From Nautiliaceae bacterium (GTDB lineage: Bacteria; Campylobacterota; Campylobacteria; Campylobacterales; Nautiliaceae), in assembly GCA_027062985.1 (NCBI GenBank), contig JAMOSR010000125.1:1-21314 (forward strand): a stretch of DNA of 21,314 bases, given 5' to 3'. The number at the start of each line of letters is the position of its first letter. Position 1 is the first letter of the stretch. Position numbers and translations under genes: made by a program. Shown one piece after another: positions 14,062 to 21,314 of the stretch. The notes under the pieces were generated by a model. That model had not been told where the DNA came from and made no database searches. It saw only the letters and a list, made by a program, of their open reading frames with translations.

Positions 14062-15120
14062 TTATTTTACTTTAATACAGTCAGTCTCTTTTTGTTTGTC
14101 AAATTCCCACCACTCTTTTTGATTCCAAGGTTTAAGTTCTTTTAATTTGTTCATAAGATATTCAAAATCTCTTGGAAGAAGCGCCTGGTCTCCGTCGCTT
14201 AGAGCTTCTTTAGGACAGTTGTGCATTTCTATTATAAGCCCATCGGCACCTACAGCCATTCCGCCATATGCAAGAGCGCTTACAAATTCCCTTTTACCGG
14301 CGGCATGACTTGGGTCAATTATAATAGGAAGATGGGTCATTTTTTGCATAATAGGTACCAGCGTTACGTCTAAAGAATTTCTAACAGCCGTTTCGTATGT
14401 TCTTGTACCTCTTAAACATAATATAACTTTATCGTTTCCCTCACTCATAATATATTCGGCGCTCATTAGATGCTCTTTTACGGTAGAGCATATTCCGTTT
14501 TTAAGAATTACCGGTTTATCAAGTTTTCCTATTTCTTTTAAAAGAGGGAAGTTTTGCATGTTTCTAGCACCAATTTGAATAACGTCAGCGTATTTGTAAA
14601 CAACGTCAATGTCTTTTATGCTCATAAGTTCTGTTACAATCGGAAGTCCGGTTTCTTTTTTTGCTTCCATAAGCATTTTAAGGCCTTCTTCCCCATGTCC
14701 TTGGAAAGTGTATGGAGAAGTTCTTGGTTTATAAGCTCCTCCTCTTAACATATGAGCTCCGTTTTCTTTTGCCACTTTTGCCAAATATACTACATTTTCC
14801 ACTGTATCCACGCTGCAAGGCCCGGCTATAATAACTTTATTTCCGCCTCCTATTTTAACCCCGTCAACTTCTATAACAGTATCCTCAGGATGAAATTCCC
14901 TGCTTGCTCTTTTGTAAGGAGCGGATACTTCAAGTACTTTAGCTACTCCCGGAAGCGTATTTAAAGGTCTTCCTACAAGGTCCGTTTTGTCTCCTATAAT
15001 GCCTATTACCACCTGTTTTTCTCCGGGAGCAATACTCACATCATGTCCCCACGCTTTAATTTGTTCTATTGTTTTATTAATTTCATCTTGCGTAGCCCCC
15101 ACTTTCATAACTAATACCAT
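14062..15120 (-). CDS. aroF: DAHP synthase, type I-beta with N-terminal regulatory domain
   Basis: 3-Deoxy-7-phosphoheptulonate synthase, the first step of the shikimate pathway (phosphoenolpyruvate plus erythrose 4-phosphate). With the start at 15120 the protein has 352 residues. A ferredoxin-like domain (about 1-70) precedes the barrel; in Thermotoga this domain mediates feedback inhibition by Tyr or Phe. Metal ligands fall at Cys102 (AGPCSVD), His272 (DPSHAAGKRE), Glu298 (IIEMH) and Asp309 (LSDGDQ), which as I recall is exactly the Thermotoga numbering. KPRTSPYTFQG and IGARNMQNF are further signatures. That agreement and AAGGATAAAA before ATG 15120 rule against the upstream in-frame ATG at 15147, which overlaps the -10 box. 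A C-terminal tail (WNQKEWWEFDKQ) extends past the Thermotoga enzyme. Confidence 0.95.
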   Translation of the reverse strand: MVLVMKVGATQDEINKTIEQIKAWGHDVSIAPGEKQVVIGIIGDKTDLVGRPLNTLPGVAKVLEVSAPYKRASREFHPEDTVIEVDGVKIGGGNKVIIAGPCSVDTVENVVYLAKVAKENGAHMLRGGAYKPRTSPYTFQGHGEEGLKMLMEAKKETGLPIVTELMSIKDIDVVYKYADVIQIGARNMQNFPLLKEIGKLDKPVILKNGICSTVKEHLMSAEYIMSEGNDKVILCLRGTRTYETAVRNSLDVTLVPIMQKMTHLPIIIDPSHAAGKREFVSALAYGGMAVGADGLIIEMHNCPKEALSDGDQALLPRDFEYLMNKLKELKPWNQKEWWEFDKQKETDCIKVK

Positions 15121-15147
15121 TTTTATCCTTTTTTGAATTTTTACCAT

Positions 15148-15176
15148 ATTATAGCAAGTTTGCTTTATGAATGCAA
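15148..15176 (-). promoter_or_regulatory. Sigma70-type promoter of the DAHP synthase gene
   Basis: On the minus strand, TTGCAT (15176-15171) and TATAAT (15153-15148) are 17 bases apart, and GC precedes the -10. The expected transcript start is near 15141, about 20 bases before the start codon. The 116-base spacer to the exonuclease gene holds this promoter and a separate one facing the other way. Confidence 0.7.
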
Positions 15177-15238
15177 TAAAAAAATATATTAATTGATAAA
15201 CTTTTTCCCTAGTCTTATATGTTTTATATTATTTTGGT

Positions 15239-15244
15239 TATAAT
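15239..15244 (+). promoter_or_regulatory. -10 element of the exonuclease gene
   Basis: A perfect TATAAT lies 20 bases before the start codon, preceded by very T-rich sequence but no recognisable -35. This fits Campylobacterota promoters, where AT periodicity replaces the -35 box. Confidence 0.55.
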
Positions 15245-15263
15245 TTTATAAAAAAGTAGGGGT

Positions 15264-16010
15264 ATGTTTGGAAAGTTAATAGAAAAATTAAAAAAAGGCG
15301 TATCAAAAAAGGAATTTGTTCAGGCATTAAAAAAACACTATCCCGGGTTTAATTTTAAATCTTTATACGATTTGCTCAGGTTTCAGGGGCTTCCTTTAAC
15401 TATTAAAAAAGATAAAGTTTATTTAAAAACCGCTCTTATGCCTTATGATGAGGCCGAATATACCGTTGTGGATTTGGAAGTTAATAATTCAAAACCAAAA
15501 GAAGGTCAGATTATAGAAATAGGGGCTGTTAAGATAAAAAATAAAGAGCCTGTAGAAGAGTTTTCTTTTTTGATTTATGCAAAAGATATTCCAAAATATG
15601 TGACTAAAGTTACCGGTATAGACGATAAAATGTTAAAAAACGAAAAAAAACAAAAAGAGATTTTGGAAAAATTCAGACTGTTTTTAGGAGACAGTATTAT
15701 TGTAGCCCATGCAGCGGATTTTGATTATAATTTTTTGGCAAAGCAGTTTGAAAAAGAGAATTTAGGATATCTTTTAAACAGGCATCTATGTACTATATCT
15801 CTTGCTAAAAAGACTATTCCGGCTACCAGATACGGACTTAAGTATTTAAAAGAGGAGCTTAAACTTCCCGAAGAAATAGACCACAGGGCTCTTGGGGACG
15901 CGAGAACCACTTCAAGAGTCTTTTTAAAGGCTCTTGATAATCTGCCAAACGAAATTGTATCGGCGGAAGATTTAATTGAGTTTGCAAAACCTAATAAAAA
16001 CAAATGTTAA
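15264..16010 (+). CDS. DnaQ-like DEDDh 3'-5' exonuclease
   Basis: A 248-residue protein with a DNA polymerase III epsilon-like exonuclease domain from about residue 65. ExoI is VVDLEVN (Asp70, Glu72), ExoII is HAADFDYNFL (Asp154) and ExoIII is DHRALGDART (His207, Asp212), a complete DEDDh set for two-metal phosphodiester cleavage. The first 60 residues form a separate charged region (KKGVSKKEFVQALKKHYPGF) that may be a small helical DNA-contact domain. No polymerase or helicase domain is fused, so it may be the proofreading subunit or a repair or RNA-trimming nuclease. AGGGG lies unusually close to the ATG. Its stop overlaps that of the converging diguanylate cyclase gene. Confidence 0.88.
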   Translation: MFGKLIEKLKKGVSKKEFVQALKKHYPGFNFKSLYDLLRFQGLPLTIKKDKVYLKTALMPYDEAEYTVVDLEVNNSKPKEGQIIEIGAVKIKNKEPVEEFSFLIYAKDIPKYVTKVTGIDDKMLKNEKKQKEILEKFRLFLGDSIIVAHAADFDYNFLAKQFEKENLGYLLNRHLCTISLAKKTIPATRYGLKYLKEELKLPEEIDHRALGDARTTSRVFLKALDNLPNEIVSAEDLIEFAKPNKNKC

Positions 16011-16031
16011 GCATTATAGTTTGTTTCTTTT
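15998..16031. terminator. Two-way hairpin over the overlapping stops of exonuclease and GGDEF genes
   Basis: AAACAAA (15998-16004) pairs with TTTGTTT (16020-16026), with a nested AATG/CATT. CTTTTT follows on the plus strand, and TTTTTATT follows on the minus strand beyond 15998. Both stop codons lie in the loop, so it could end transcription in both directions. The stem is mostly A-T and stability is modest. Confidence 0.48.
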
Positions 16032-17665
16032 TCTAGTTGTTTGTTAAACAACACTACTTTGTTTCTTCCCGTTCTTTTTGCTTCATACAGTGCTATGTCC
16101 GCATATTTAATGCACTCCCATCCTTTCATGCAATGGTCAGGGAAAATACTGATTCCAATGCTTATGGTTTTTTTAATACTGTTTTTCCCTATGTCTATTA
16201 AGGTGTTTTGGACGTTTTCCCTTATTTTTTCAGCTACTTTTACGGCATCGTCGATTGATTTTATATTTTGAAGGATAATTAAAAACTCCTCACCTCCGTA
16301 TCTGATGGCTATATCGCTTTTTCTTATTGAAGATTTTAAAATATTTGAGAGCGTTTTTAGAACGATATCTCCGGCTTCATGGCCGTACGAATCGTTTACT
16401 TTTTTAAAGTAATCCATATCTATCATTAAAAACGCCATTTTTTCGCTTCTTCTTTGAGCGGCGGCTATAAGGGTAGGGAGAATGTTTTCAAGGTATCTTC
16501 TGTTAAAAAGACCTGTTAGCGGGTCTTTTATAGTCTGGTTATGAAGTTTTTCAAGGGTGTATTTAGCTTCTATAACGGCTGAAACTTCATTTAGATAAGC
16601 TTTTATGTAAGGCAGGTTTTGCTGTAAAAGTTCTTGGTCTTTTTCTTTATCCATCATCATTTTTAAAATTCCCGTAAAATTTCCTCCACTGCTAAAAGGG
16701 AGGCATATATATTCGTTTTTGCATATATGGAATTCGCATATTTTTTTAAATTTTAAAGAGTTGATTTCTTTATTGAGCCTGTAAGCCCTGCAGCTTTCAA
16801 AATTTTCCAAAATATTACAGCATATATCCCCCCCCTGGGAATATATTAAAAGGGCGTTTCTTTCGCTGTTGTCAATTCCCACTAAAGCAAAATGGTTTAT
16901 ATTAAAACCTTTTATTATGTCTATAAGTCTGTTTAATATGCTGGTAGAAGTGGCGTCGTCTTCAATTAATCTTTTAAACTGAAAAATATTTGCGAGTTGT
17001 TCGATTGTTTCTTTTGCGTCGTTTAAAGGGTCTTTTGATTTTTCTTTTTCTATTAATGTAGTGTATTTTTCTTCTATTACGCCAAAAGAATTTTTCATTT
17101 TGTTAAGGAAATTATTGTAAGAATCTACAAATTCTTTTGCTTCTCCTTTAAGTTTAGTTTCTATTTTTTGATTAAAGTTCCCTTTTAATATCTCTTCGGT
17201 GGATTGTTTTATTTTTTCAAGAATTTCAAGATAAGGAGTTAAATAATAATTTACGATTAATATGATAATAATTAAAGAGATAATTGCAATTGCTATAAGC
17301 TGTAAGACAGCATTTTTAAGTTTTGAAAAATAATCTACTCCGGAAAAGGTTATCTGTAAAACTTTGTTGTCATCAAATGGGGTAATTGAAATGATGGTTT
17401 GAGTTTTGAAATTATATTCTATTTTAATGTTTTCTGTTTTTTGGCCTGGTATAAATTTTATATCGTTTATATGGTGGGAATTTTTAATAATTTGTAAAAA
17501 TTTTTCTTTATTGTTTGTTTCTTCTAAAATTTCTTTAATAAGAAGTGTTTGGTTTTCTATAAGCTGATTTGAGAAATTAAAAAATGAAAATCCTACTATT
17601 GCTGTTCTTATTATGGTGGAAATAATCATAATAAGAGCGATTATAATTAAAATCTTTTTTTTCAT
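16007..17665 (-). CDS. Membrane diguanylate cyclase with HAMP-like and Cys-rich GAF-like regions
   Basis: A 552-residue GGDEF protein predicted to make cyclic-di-GMP from two GTP. Membrane helix 1 spans about 5-27 and helix 2 about 119-142, bracketing a periplasmic sensor of roughly 90 residues. A HAMP-like linker (about 142-195) and a GAF-like domain (about 225-365) follow. The latter has six cysteines, at 282, 283, 292, 310, 315 and 321. The GGDEF domain begins at DPLTGLFNRRYLE (381) and contains RYGGEEF (active-site GGEEF at 457-461). The product-inhibition I-site RKSD (448-451) lies the standard five residues upstream. There is no EAL domain. The start overlaps the end of glnD by 4 bases, with little Shine-Dalgarno, suggesting translational coupling. 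Confidence 0.9.
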   Translation of the reverse strand: MKKKILIIIALIMIISTIIRTAIVGFSFFNFSNQLIENQTLLIKEILEETNNKEKFLQIIKNSHHINDIKFIPGQKTENIKIEYNFKTQTIISITPFDDNKVLQITFSGVDYFSKLKNAVLQLIAIAIISLIIIILIVNYYLTPYLEILEKIKQSTEEILKGNFNQKIETKLKGEAKEFVDSYNNFLNKMKNSFGVIEEKYTTLIEKEKSKDPLNDAKETIEQLANIFQFKRLIEDDATSTSILNRLIDIIKGFNINHFALVGIDNSERNALLIYSQGGDICCNILENFESCRAYRLNKEINSLKFKKICEFHICKNEYICLPFSSGGNFTGILKMMMDKEKDQELLQQNLPYIKAYLNEVSAVIEAKYTLEKLHNQTIKDPLTGLFNRRYLENILPTLIAAAQRRSEKMAFLMIDMDYFKKVNDSYGHEAGDIVLKTLSNILKSSIRKSDIAIRYGGEEFLIILQNIKSIDDAVKVAEKIRENVQNTLIDIGKNSIKKTISIGISIFPDHCMKGWECIKYADIALYEAKRTGRNKVVLFNKQLEKETNYNA

Positions 17666-20112
17666 TCGCAGAGCCTTTTAATGATTTTTTCTTTTTTTTG
17701 ACAAAAACCGCTTTCTTTTGGAATTATGAATAAATCCCTTGCAGTATTTTTTTGTGATAATATTTTAACATCTTCTACGCTTATGTCAAACCTGTCAAAA
17801 ATATCCATAATGGTAGAAATTATACCTTTTTTATTTTTTGTTTTCAATTTTAAGCTGGCATAATTTTGAGAATGGTTACAATCCGTTTCAAATTCCTCTT
17901 TTTTAAAGCTAAGCTTTGTGTTTATCTCTTTTTTTTCAAACGCCTGTTTTATTCTTTCCTCTATTAAAGGAAAATCATATGCTTCAACTTTTTTATTAAA
18001 CTCTGTTTTAAAATATTTTATATCTCCTATTTTATAAATTGAAAGATGGTTTAGGTTTAGGGTGTGGAGTTTTTCCAAAAACCAGCCTATGGAAAAATTA
18101 AGAGTTTCTTTTTTTGCTAGATGAATAATAAGATGTTTTTCATTTTCGAATTTTATTTTAAAATTTTCCGTGTTTTGTATCCAATTTAGAAGATTTATGA
18201 TTTCAGTGGTAGAGTTTTGTAAAAAGAGTTGGTTTGAAGGCGATTTTAATAGTTCTTTTTGAAGCTTTAAAGGAAGTTTTTTAAAATCTTTTTTATAAAG
18301 AAGTTTTTTTTCTTTTCTTTTTCGGATAGCCATTTCGTTTAAAAGTTCTTTATTGTGTAAAGCATTTAGGGTGTTTTTATAAAGGGTTTTTAAAAGATTT
18401 TCCTTATATGAATTAAAAATTCCCTGACCTACGGCTTTGATGTCCGCTATCGTTAAAATATAAAGTAGGTCCAAAAATTCTTTATTTTCCACTGTCTGAG
18501 CAAATGATAAAATTACTTTGTCGTTAAAAATATCTTCTCTTTGAGCCACGTTTGACATAAGGGTGTGATGTTTAATCAGTTTTTCTATAATGTCGGGATT
18601 TGGAAATTTTATTTCCGCAGCGAATTCTTTGGCTGTTTTAGCTCCGATTGTGCAGTGATTTTCCGTTCTTCCTTTGCCGAGGTCGTGGAAAAAAGCGGCA
18701 AATCTTAATACGGCTTTTTGTTTTTCTTTAAGATATTGAAACATAGGGATTTTTTCTATTTCTTTTAGCGTGTAAAGAGAATGGATGTCAACGGGATACT
18801 GATGGTATCCGTCAAATTGGGCTAAGTACTTTACTTTTTCAAAAGGAGGAATGATTTTGTCAAGTTTATCAGCTCTGTAAAGAGCCAAAAAAAGAGGATA
18901 TGCGTTATGAGAATAAAAAAGTTTTTTTATCAGGGATTTTGGCAAAATATCGTTTTTTGATTTGATATTATTTACAACGGAAATGTCGAATTTTGTAATT
19001 TTTTCGGTAATATTTAATAAATGTTGGATATAATCTTTAAAAGAACACGACGTTTTAAACGTGGAATAGAGAACGTTTTCGCAAAGATATAAATATCTTG
19101 AAACTCTTTTTTCTTTTGCTTTTTTTAAATTCATTTTATAAAGATAAGGTTTTATTATTTTTTTTATTGTAATTTCACAAAATGTATTAACTTTCCATAA
19201 CGATTTTAGTAAATCTTTTATAAATTTTCTCTCAGCACGAAGCCTTGGAGAATCCTCATATCCCATCTTTAGGGCTATGTCCCTTTGATATTGAAGATAT
19301 ACGGTATCTGTTTTTTTATTTGCCGTTATATGCAGATAAACTCTTGTTTTGAATAAAAATTCAAGTGCGCTTCTGTATTCTCTAAATTCTTCTTCGCTTG
19401 CGAAATTTGGAATTAAATAAGAGTTGTTGGGGTAATTAAATATAACTTTTGTTATCCAAAGAAGCGTATTGGAATCTCTTATTCCGCCAAATCCCTCTTT
19501 TATATTCGGTTCCATAGAAATGGGATGTTTTTTGTGTCTTTGTTTCATTTCTTCATATTTGGCAAGTATATATTCTTTTTTATTGTAGTTTCTTATTTTA
19601 TTGAGTCTGTTTTGTGTTTCATACCATAAAAATTTGCTGCCTGTAATAAATCTGCTTTCAAGCATAGCGGTTTTTATGGTGATGTCTTCATTGCTTGCAG
19701 GAAAAAGATCATTTAATTTATGAACCCTGTGACCTATTTTTAAATTTAAATCCCATAACATGGTAATAAAACTTTCAATAATGTTTTTTATATTATATCC
19801 CGGAGGGTCTTTATATACTATCATGATATCTATATCGGAATAAACGGAGAGCTGTTCTCTTCCGTAGCTTCCGAGGGCGATTATGGATATCGGGATGTTA
19901 TTCATCGGGGGTCTGAATTCTTCAAATGATTTTTTTAAAATGTATTTATAAATAAGGGTAATAAAATAGTCCATTTTTTTTGTGTGTTTTACAAAAAAAT
20001 CTTTACCGCCTTTTACGGTAGTCTGATTTAAATAGTTTTTTATCTCTTTTTTTATTTTTTGTGATATTTCAAAATCGTTGTTTGAGTTATAAATTAACTC
20101 TTCAAGTTGCAT
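17662..20112 (-). CDS. glnD: [Protein-PII] uridylyltransferase / uridylyl-removing enzyme GlnD
   Basis: An 816-residue nitrogen-status sensor that adds UMP to PII when glutamine is low and removes it when high. The nucleotidyltransferase motif is GSYGREQLSVYSDIDIMIVY (81-100; Asp93, Asp95). EPNIKEGFGGIRD (201-213) is the conserved GlnD segment. The HD hydrolase domain has YHQYPVDIHSL (436-446), FFHDLGKG (474-481; His476-Asp477), IKHHTLMS and ADIKAVGQG. A C-terminal ACT domain is clear at about 748-800 (TKNKKGIISTIMDIFDRF); the preceding ACT region is diverged. It is shorter than E. coli GlnD (about 890). AGGA precedes the ATG. No PII gene is visible in the window. Confidence 0.93.
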   Translation of the reverse strand: MQLEELIYNSNNDFEISQKIKKEIKNYLNQTTVKGGKDFFVKHTKKMDYFITLIYKYILKKSFEEFRPPMNNIPISIIALGSYGREQLSVYSDIDIMIVYKDPPGYNIKNIIESFITMLWDLNLKIGHRVHKLNDLFPASNEDITIKTAMLESRFITGSKFLWYETQNRLNKIRNYNKKEYILAKYEEMKQRHKKHPISMEPNIKEGFGGIRDSNTLLWITKVIFNYPNNSYLIPNFASEEEFREYRSALEFLFKTRVYLHITANKKTDTVYLQYQRDIALKMGYEDSPRLRAERKFIKDLLKSLWKVNTFCEITIKKIIKPYLYKMNLKKAKEKRVSRYLYLCENVLYSTFKTSCSFKDYIQHLLNITEKITKFDISVVNNIKSKNDILPKSLIKKLFYSHNAYPLFLALYRADKLDKIIPPFEKVKYLAQFDGYHQYPVDIHSLYTLKEIEKIPMFQYLKEKQKAVLRFAAFFHDLGKGRTENHCTIGAKTAKEFAAEIKFPNPDIIEKLIKHHTLMSNVAQREDIFNDKVILSFAQTVENKEFLDLLYILTIADIKAVGQGIFNSYKENLLKTLYKNTLNALHNKELLNEMAIRKRKEKKLLYKKDFKKLPLKLQKELLKSPSNQLFLQNSTTEIINLLNWIQNTENFKIKFENEKHLIIHLAKKETLNFSIGWFLEKLHTLNLNHLSIYKIGDIKYFKTEFNKKVEAYDFPLIEERIKQAFEKKEINTKLSFKKEEFETDCNHSQNYASLKLKTKNKKGIISTIMDIFDRFDISVEDVKILSQKNTARDLFIIPKESGFCQKKEKIIKRLCE

Positions 20113-20155
20113 TTTTCCTCTTTTTGTGTTATTTTATCAAAAAAAAGGTAGGTGG
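20113..20155. promoter_or_regulatory. Divergent spacer between glnD and mqnE
   Basis: This 43-base spacer contains both Shine-Dalgarno sites: AGGA for glnD, and AAAAGG with AGGTGG for mqnE. A GATAAAAT element on the minus strand could be the glnD -10. No convincing mqnE promoter is visible, so it may lie inside glnD. Low confidence. Confidence 0.3.
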
Positions 20156-21181
20156 ATGAATTTCGAAATTGAAAAGCTTTACGATTACGATATTTTTACT
20201 CTTGGAGAAATGGCAAAAGAGATAAGGGAAAAAAAATTCGGGAGAAAAGTTTTTTTTAATGTTAACAGGCATATAAATCCGACTAATATTTGTAAAGATA
20301 TATGCAAATTTTGTGCTTTTTCGGCAAACAGAAAGAATCCAAACCCTTATACTTTAACTATTGAAGAGTGTGTGGGAATAGCAAAAGAGGCGTATTCAAA
20401 AGGAGCTAAAGAAGTTCATGTGGTTTCTGCACACAACCCGGAAGTAGGATATGATTATTATATGAATATTGTAAAAGAGATAAAAAAAGAACTTCCCGAT
20501 ATTCATATTAAGGCTTTTACCGCTGCCGAGGTTAATTTTTTCAGTGAGCTTTCTTCTAAAAGTTATGATGAGGTGTTGGATGATATGATAGAGGCCGGAG
20601 TTGATTCAATGCCGGGGGGAGGAGCCGAAATTTTTGACGAAACGGTAAGAAACAAAATATGTAAAGGTAAAGTCAGCAGTGAAAACTGGCTTAAAATACA
20701 TAAACTGTGGCATAAAAGAGGCAGAAAAAGCAACGCCACGATGCTGTTTGGGCATATAGAAAACAGACTTCACAGAATAGACCATATGATGAGACTCAAA
20801 AGACTGCAGGAAGAAACAGGGGGATTTAACGCTTTTATACCTTTGGTTTACCAGCGTCAAAACAACTATTTAAACGTTAAAGAATTTTTAACAGGCACAG
20901 AAATTTTAAAAACGGTAGCTGTAAGCAGAATAATTTTGGATAATATTCCTCACATAAAAGCATATTGGCCTACGTTTACGCTTAATTTGGCTCTTGTGGC
21001 CCAGGAATACGGAGCCGATGATATAGACGGTACTATTCAAAAAGAATCTATTCAGTCTTCCGCGGGAGCGGCTTCTAAAAACGGACTTGATATGGAAGAG
21101 CTGATTTATCAAATAAAAGATGCGGGATTTGTTCCTGTTGAGAGAGACAGTCTTTATAATGAAATTAAAATTTATAAGTAA
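20156..21181 (+). CDS. mqnE: Aminofutalosine synthase MqnE (menaquinone, futalosine pathway)
   Basis: A 341-residue radical SAM enzyme that joins the chorismate-derived enolpyruvyl benzoate product of MqnA to the adenosyl radical, forming aminofutalosine. The [4Fe-4S] motif is CKDICKFC (Cys46, Cys50, Cys53). The preceding FNVNRHINPTN and the later DSMPGGGAEIFDETVRNKIC and NATMLFGHIENRLHRIDH match MqnE rather than MqnC, which usually has an AFYR sequence after the cluster cysteines. The related MqnC remains the main alternative. ATG 20156 is chosen over an in-frame GTG at 20126 because GGTAGGTGG directly precedes it and the protein then starts as in relatives. It implies menaquinone made by the futalosine route, as in Campylobacterota. 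Confidence 0.87.
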   Translation: MNFEIEKLYDYDIFTLGEMAKEIREKKFGRKVFFNVNRHINPTNICKDICKFCAFSANRKNPNPYTLTIEECVGIAKEAYSKGAKEVHVVSAHNPEVGYDYYMNIVKEIKKELPDIHIKAFTAAEVNFFSELSSKSYDEVLDDMIEAGVDSMPGGGAEIFDETVRNKICKGKVSSENWLKIHKLWHKRGRKSNATMLFGHIENRLHRIDHMMRLKRLQEETGGFNAFIPLVYQRQNNYLNVKEFLTGTEILKTVAVSRIILDNIPHIKAYWPTFTLNLALVAQEYGADDIDGTIQKESIQSSAGAASKNGLDMEELIYQIKDAGFVPVERDSLYNEIKIYK

Positions 21182-21268
21182 GAAGTTACTTTTTTGCAAT
21201 TTTAACTAATTTTAAGTAAAATTCAGTAATAAAATTAAAAAATTTATAAAAAACTCAAAAGGATAAAT

Positions 21269-21314
21269 ATGAAAGTTTTACTTATAAAAGACGTAAAAGG
21301 TCTTGGAAAGGCCG
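21269..21314 (+). CDS. rplI: Ribosomal protein L9, first 15 codons (cut by window end)
   Basis: The reading frame from ATG 21269 gives MKVLLIKDVKGLGKA and runs off the window. This is the highly conserved start of bacterial L9, a 23S rRNA-binding protein of the large subunit. AAAAGGATAAAT precedes the ATG. The 87-base spacer after mqnE is AT-rich, with no clear terminator; a promoter there is likely but no consensus stands out. Confidence 0.85.
   Translation, partial: MKVLLIKDVKGLGKA

Noticed and set aside
15121..15147. Upstream in-frame ATG for the DAHP synthase gene
   Set aside because: It adjoins the -10 box and lies upstream of the likely transcript start; the 15120 start has AAGGA and puts the metal ligands at the expected residue numbers.
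16036..16052. GTTGTTT-GTT-AAACAAC inverted repeat near the end of the GGDEF gene
   Set aside because: It lies in coding sequence and has no T run on the minus strand directly after it; probably chance in low-complexity sequence.
20126..20155. GTG start extending MqnE by ten residues
   Set aside because: The ATG at 20156 has a strong ribosome site directly before it, and the extension would overlap regulatory sequence shared with glnD.
1..21314. CRISPR arrays, tRNA or rRNA genes, insertion sequences, prophage
   Set aside because: I saw no regularly spaced repeats, cloverleaf-type sequences, transposase or phage-like proteins, or terminal repeats anywhere in the window.

Overview
The window looks like a piece of chromosome from a thermophilic or moderately thermophilic member of the Campylobacterota (Epsilonproteobacteria), most likely the Nautiliales (Nautilia, Caminibacter or Lebetimonas type). 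The DNA is strongly AT-rich and densely packed, with many overlapping genes. The neighbourhood ribA-rsmG opposite argF plus a small conserved gene resembles Campylobacter. MqnE indicates menaquinone made by the futalosine route. The KaiC-like ATPase with its HTH partner belongs to families otherwise known from thermophiles. These placements are inference from gene content; no 16S or marker comparison was possible.

Layout. At 1-2424 (+) lie the end of a short-chain dehydrogenase and a cysteine-type formate dehydrogenase catalytic subunit. At 2518-3480 (+) a YfdX-family gene has its own consensus promoter and terminator. A tightly overlapping seven-gene minus-strand operon runs from 8157 down to 3474: ribA, rsmG, a small membrane-anchored zinc-ribbon protein, an unrecognised 125-residue protein, a CetB-like PAS protein, a CetA-like chemoreceptor with a C-terminal CZB zinc domain, and rodA. 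Divergent from it are argF and a small hypothetical gene (8225-9510, +). An oxidative-stress block follows (9545-11120, +): peroxiredoxin, Fur/PerR-family repressor and DUF503. On the minus strand come a KaiC-like ATPase, its HTH partner and pyruvate kinase (13993 to 11117) and a type I-beta DAHP synthase (15120 to 14062). A DEDDh exonuclease (+, 15264-16010) converges on the glnD-diguanylate cyclase pair (-, 20112 to 16007). The window ends with mqnE (+) and the first codons of rplI.

How the genes work together. Most are housekeeping genes: riboflavin, arginine, aromatic amino acid and menaquinone synthesis, 16S rRNA methylation, cell shape and glycolysis. Three modules have regulatory interest. 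The first is a split redox/energy-taxis receptor (PAS plus MCP) embedded between housekeeping genes. The second is a peroxiredoxin beside a metal-dependent repressor, separated by a perfect 21-bp inverted repeat. The third is a KaiC-like ATPase and DNA-binding partner co-transcribed with pyruvate kinase. PII uridylylation (GlnD) and cyclic-di-GMP synthesis are also translationally coupled.

Two convergent pairs share stop-codon bases, and several likely terminators lie over gene ends, so the region is very compact. I saw no CRISPR array, tRNA, rRNA, insertion sequence or phage gene. No gene-free stretch exceeds 300 bases; the longest is 2425-2577.
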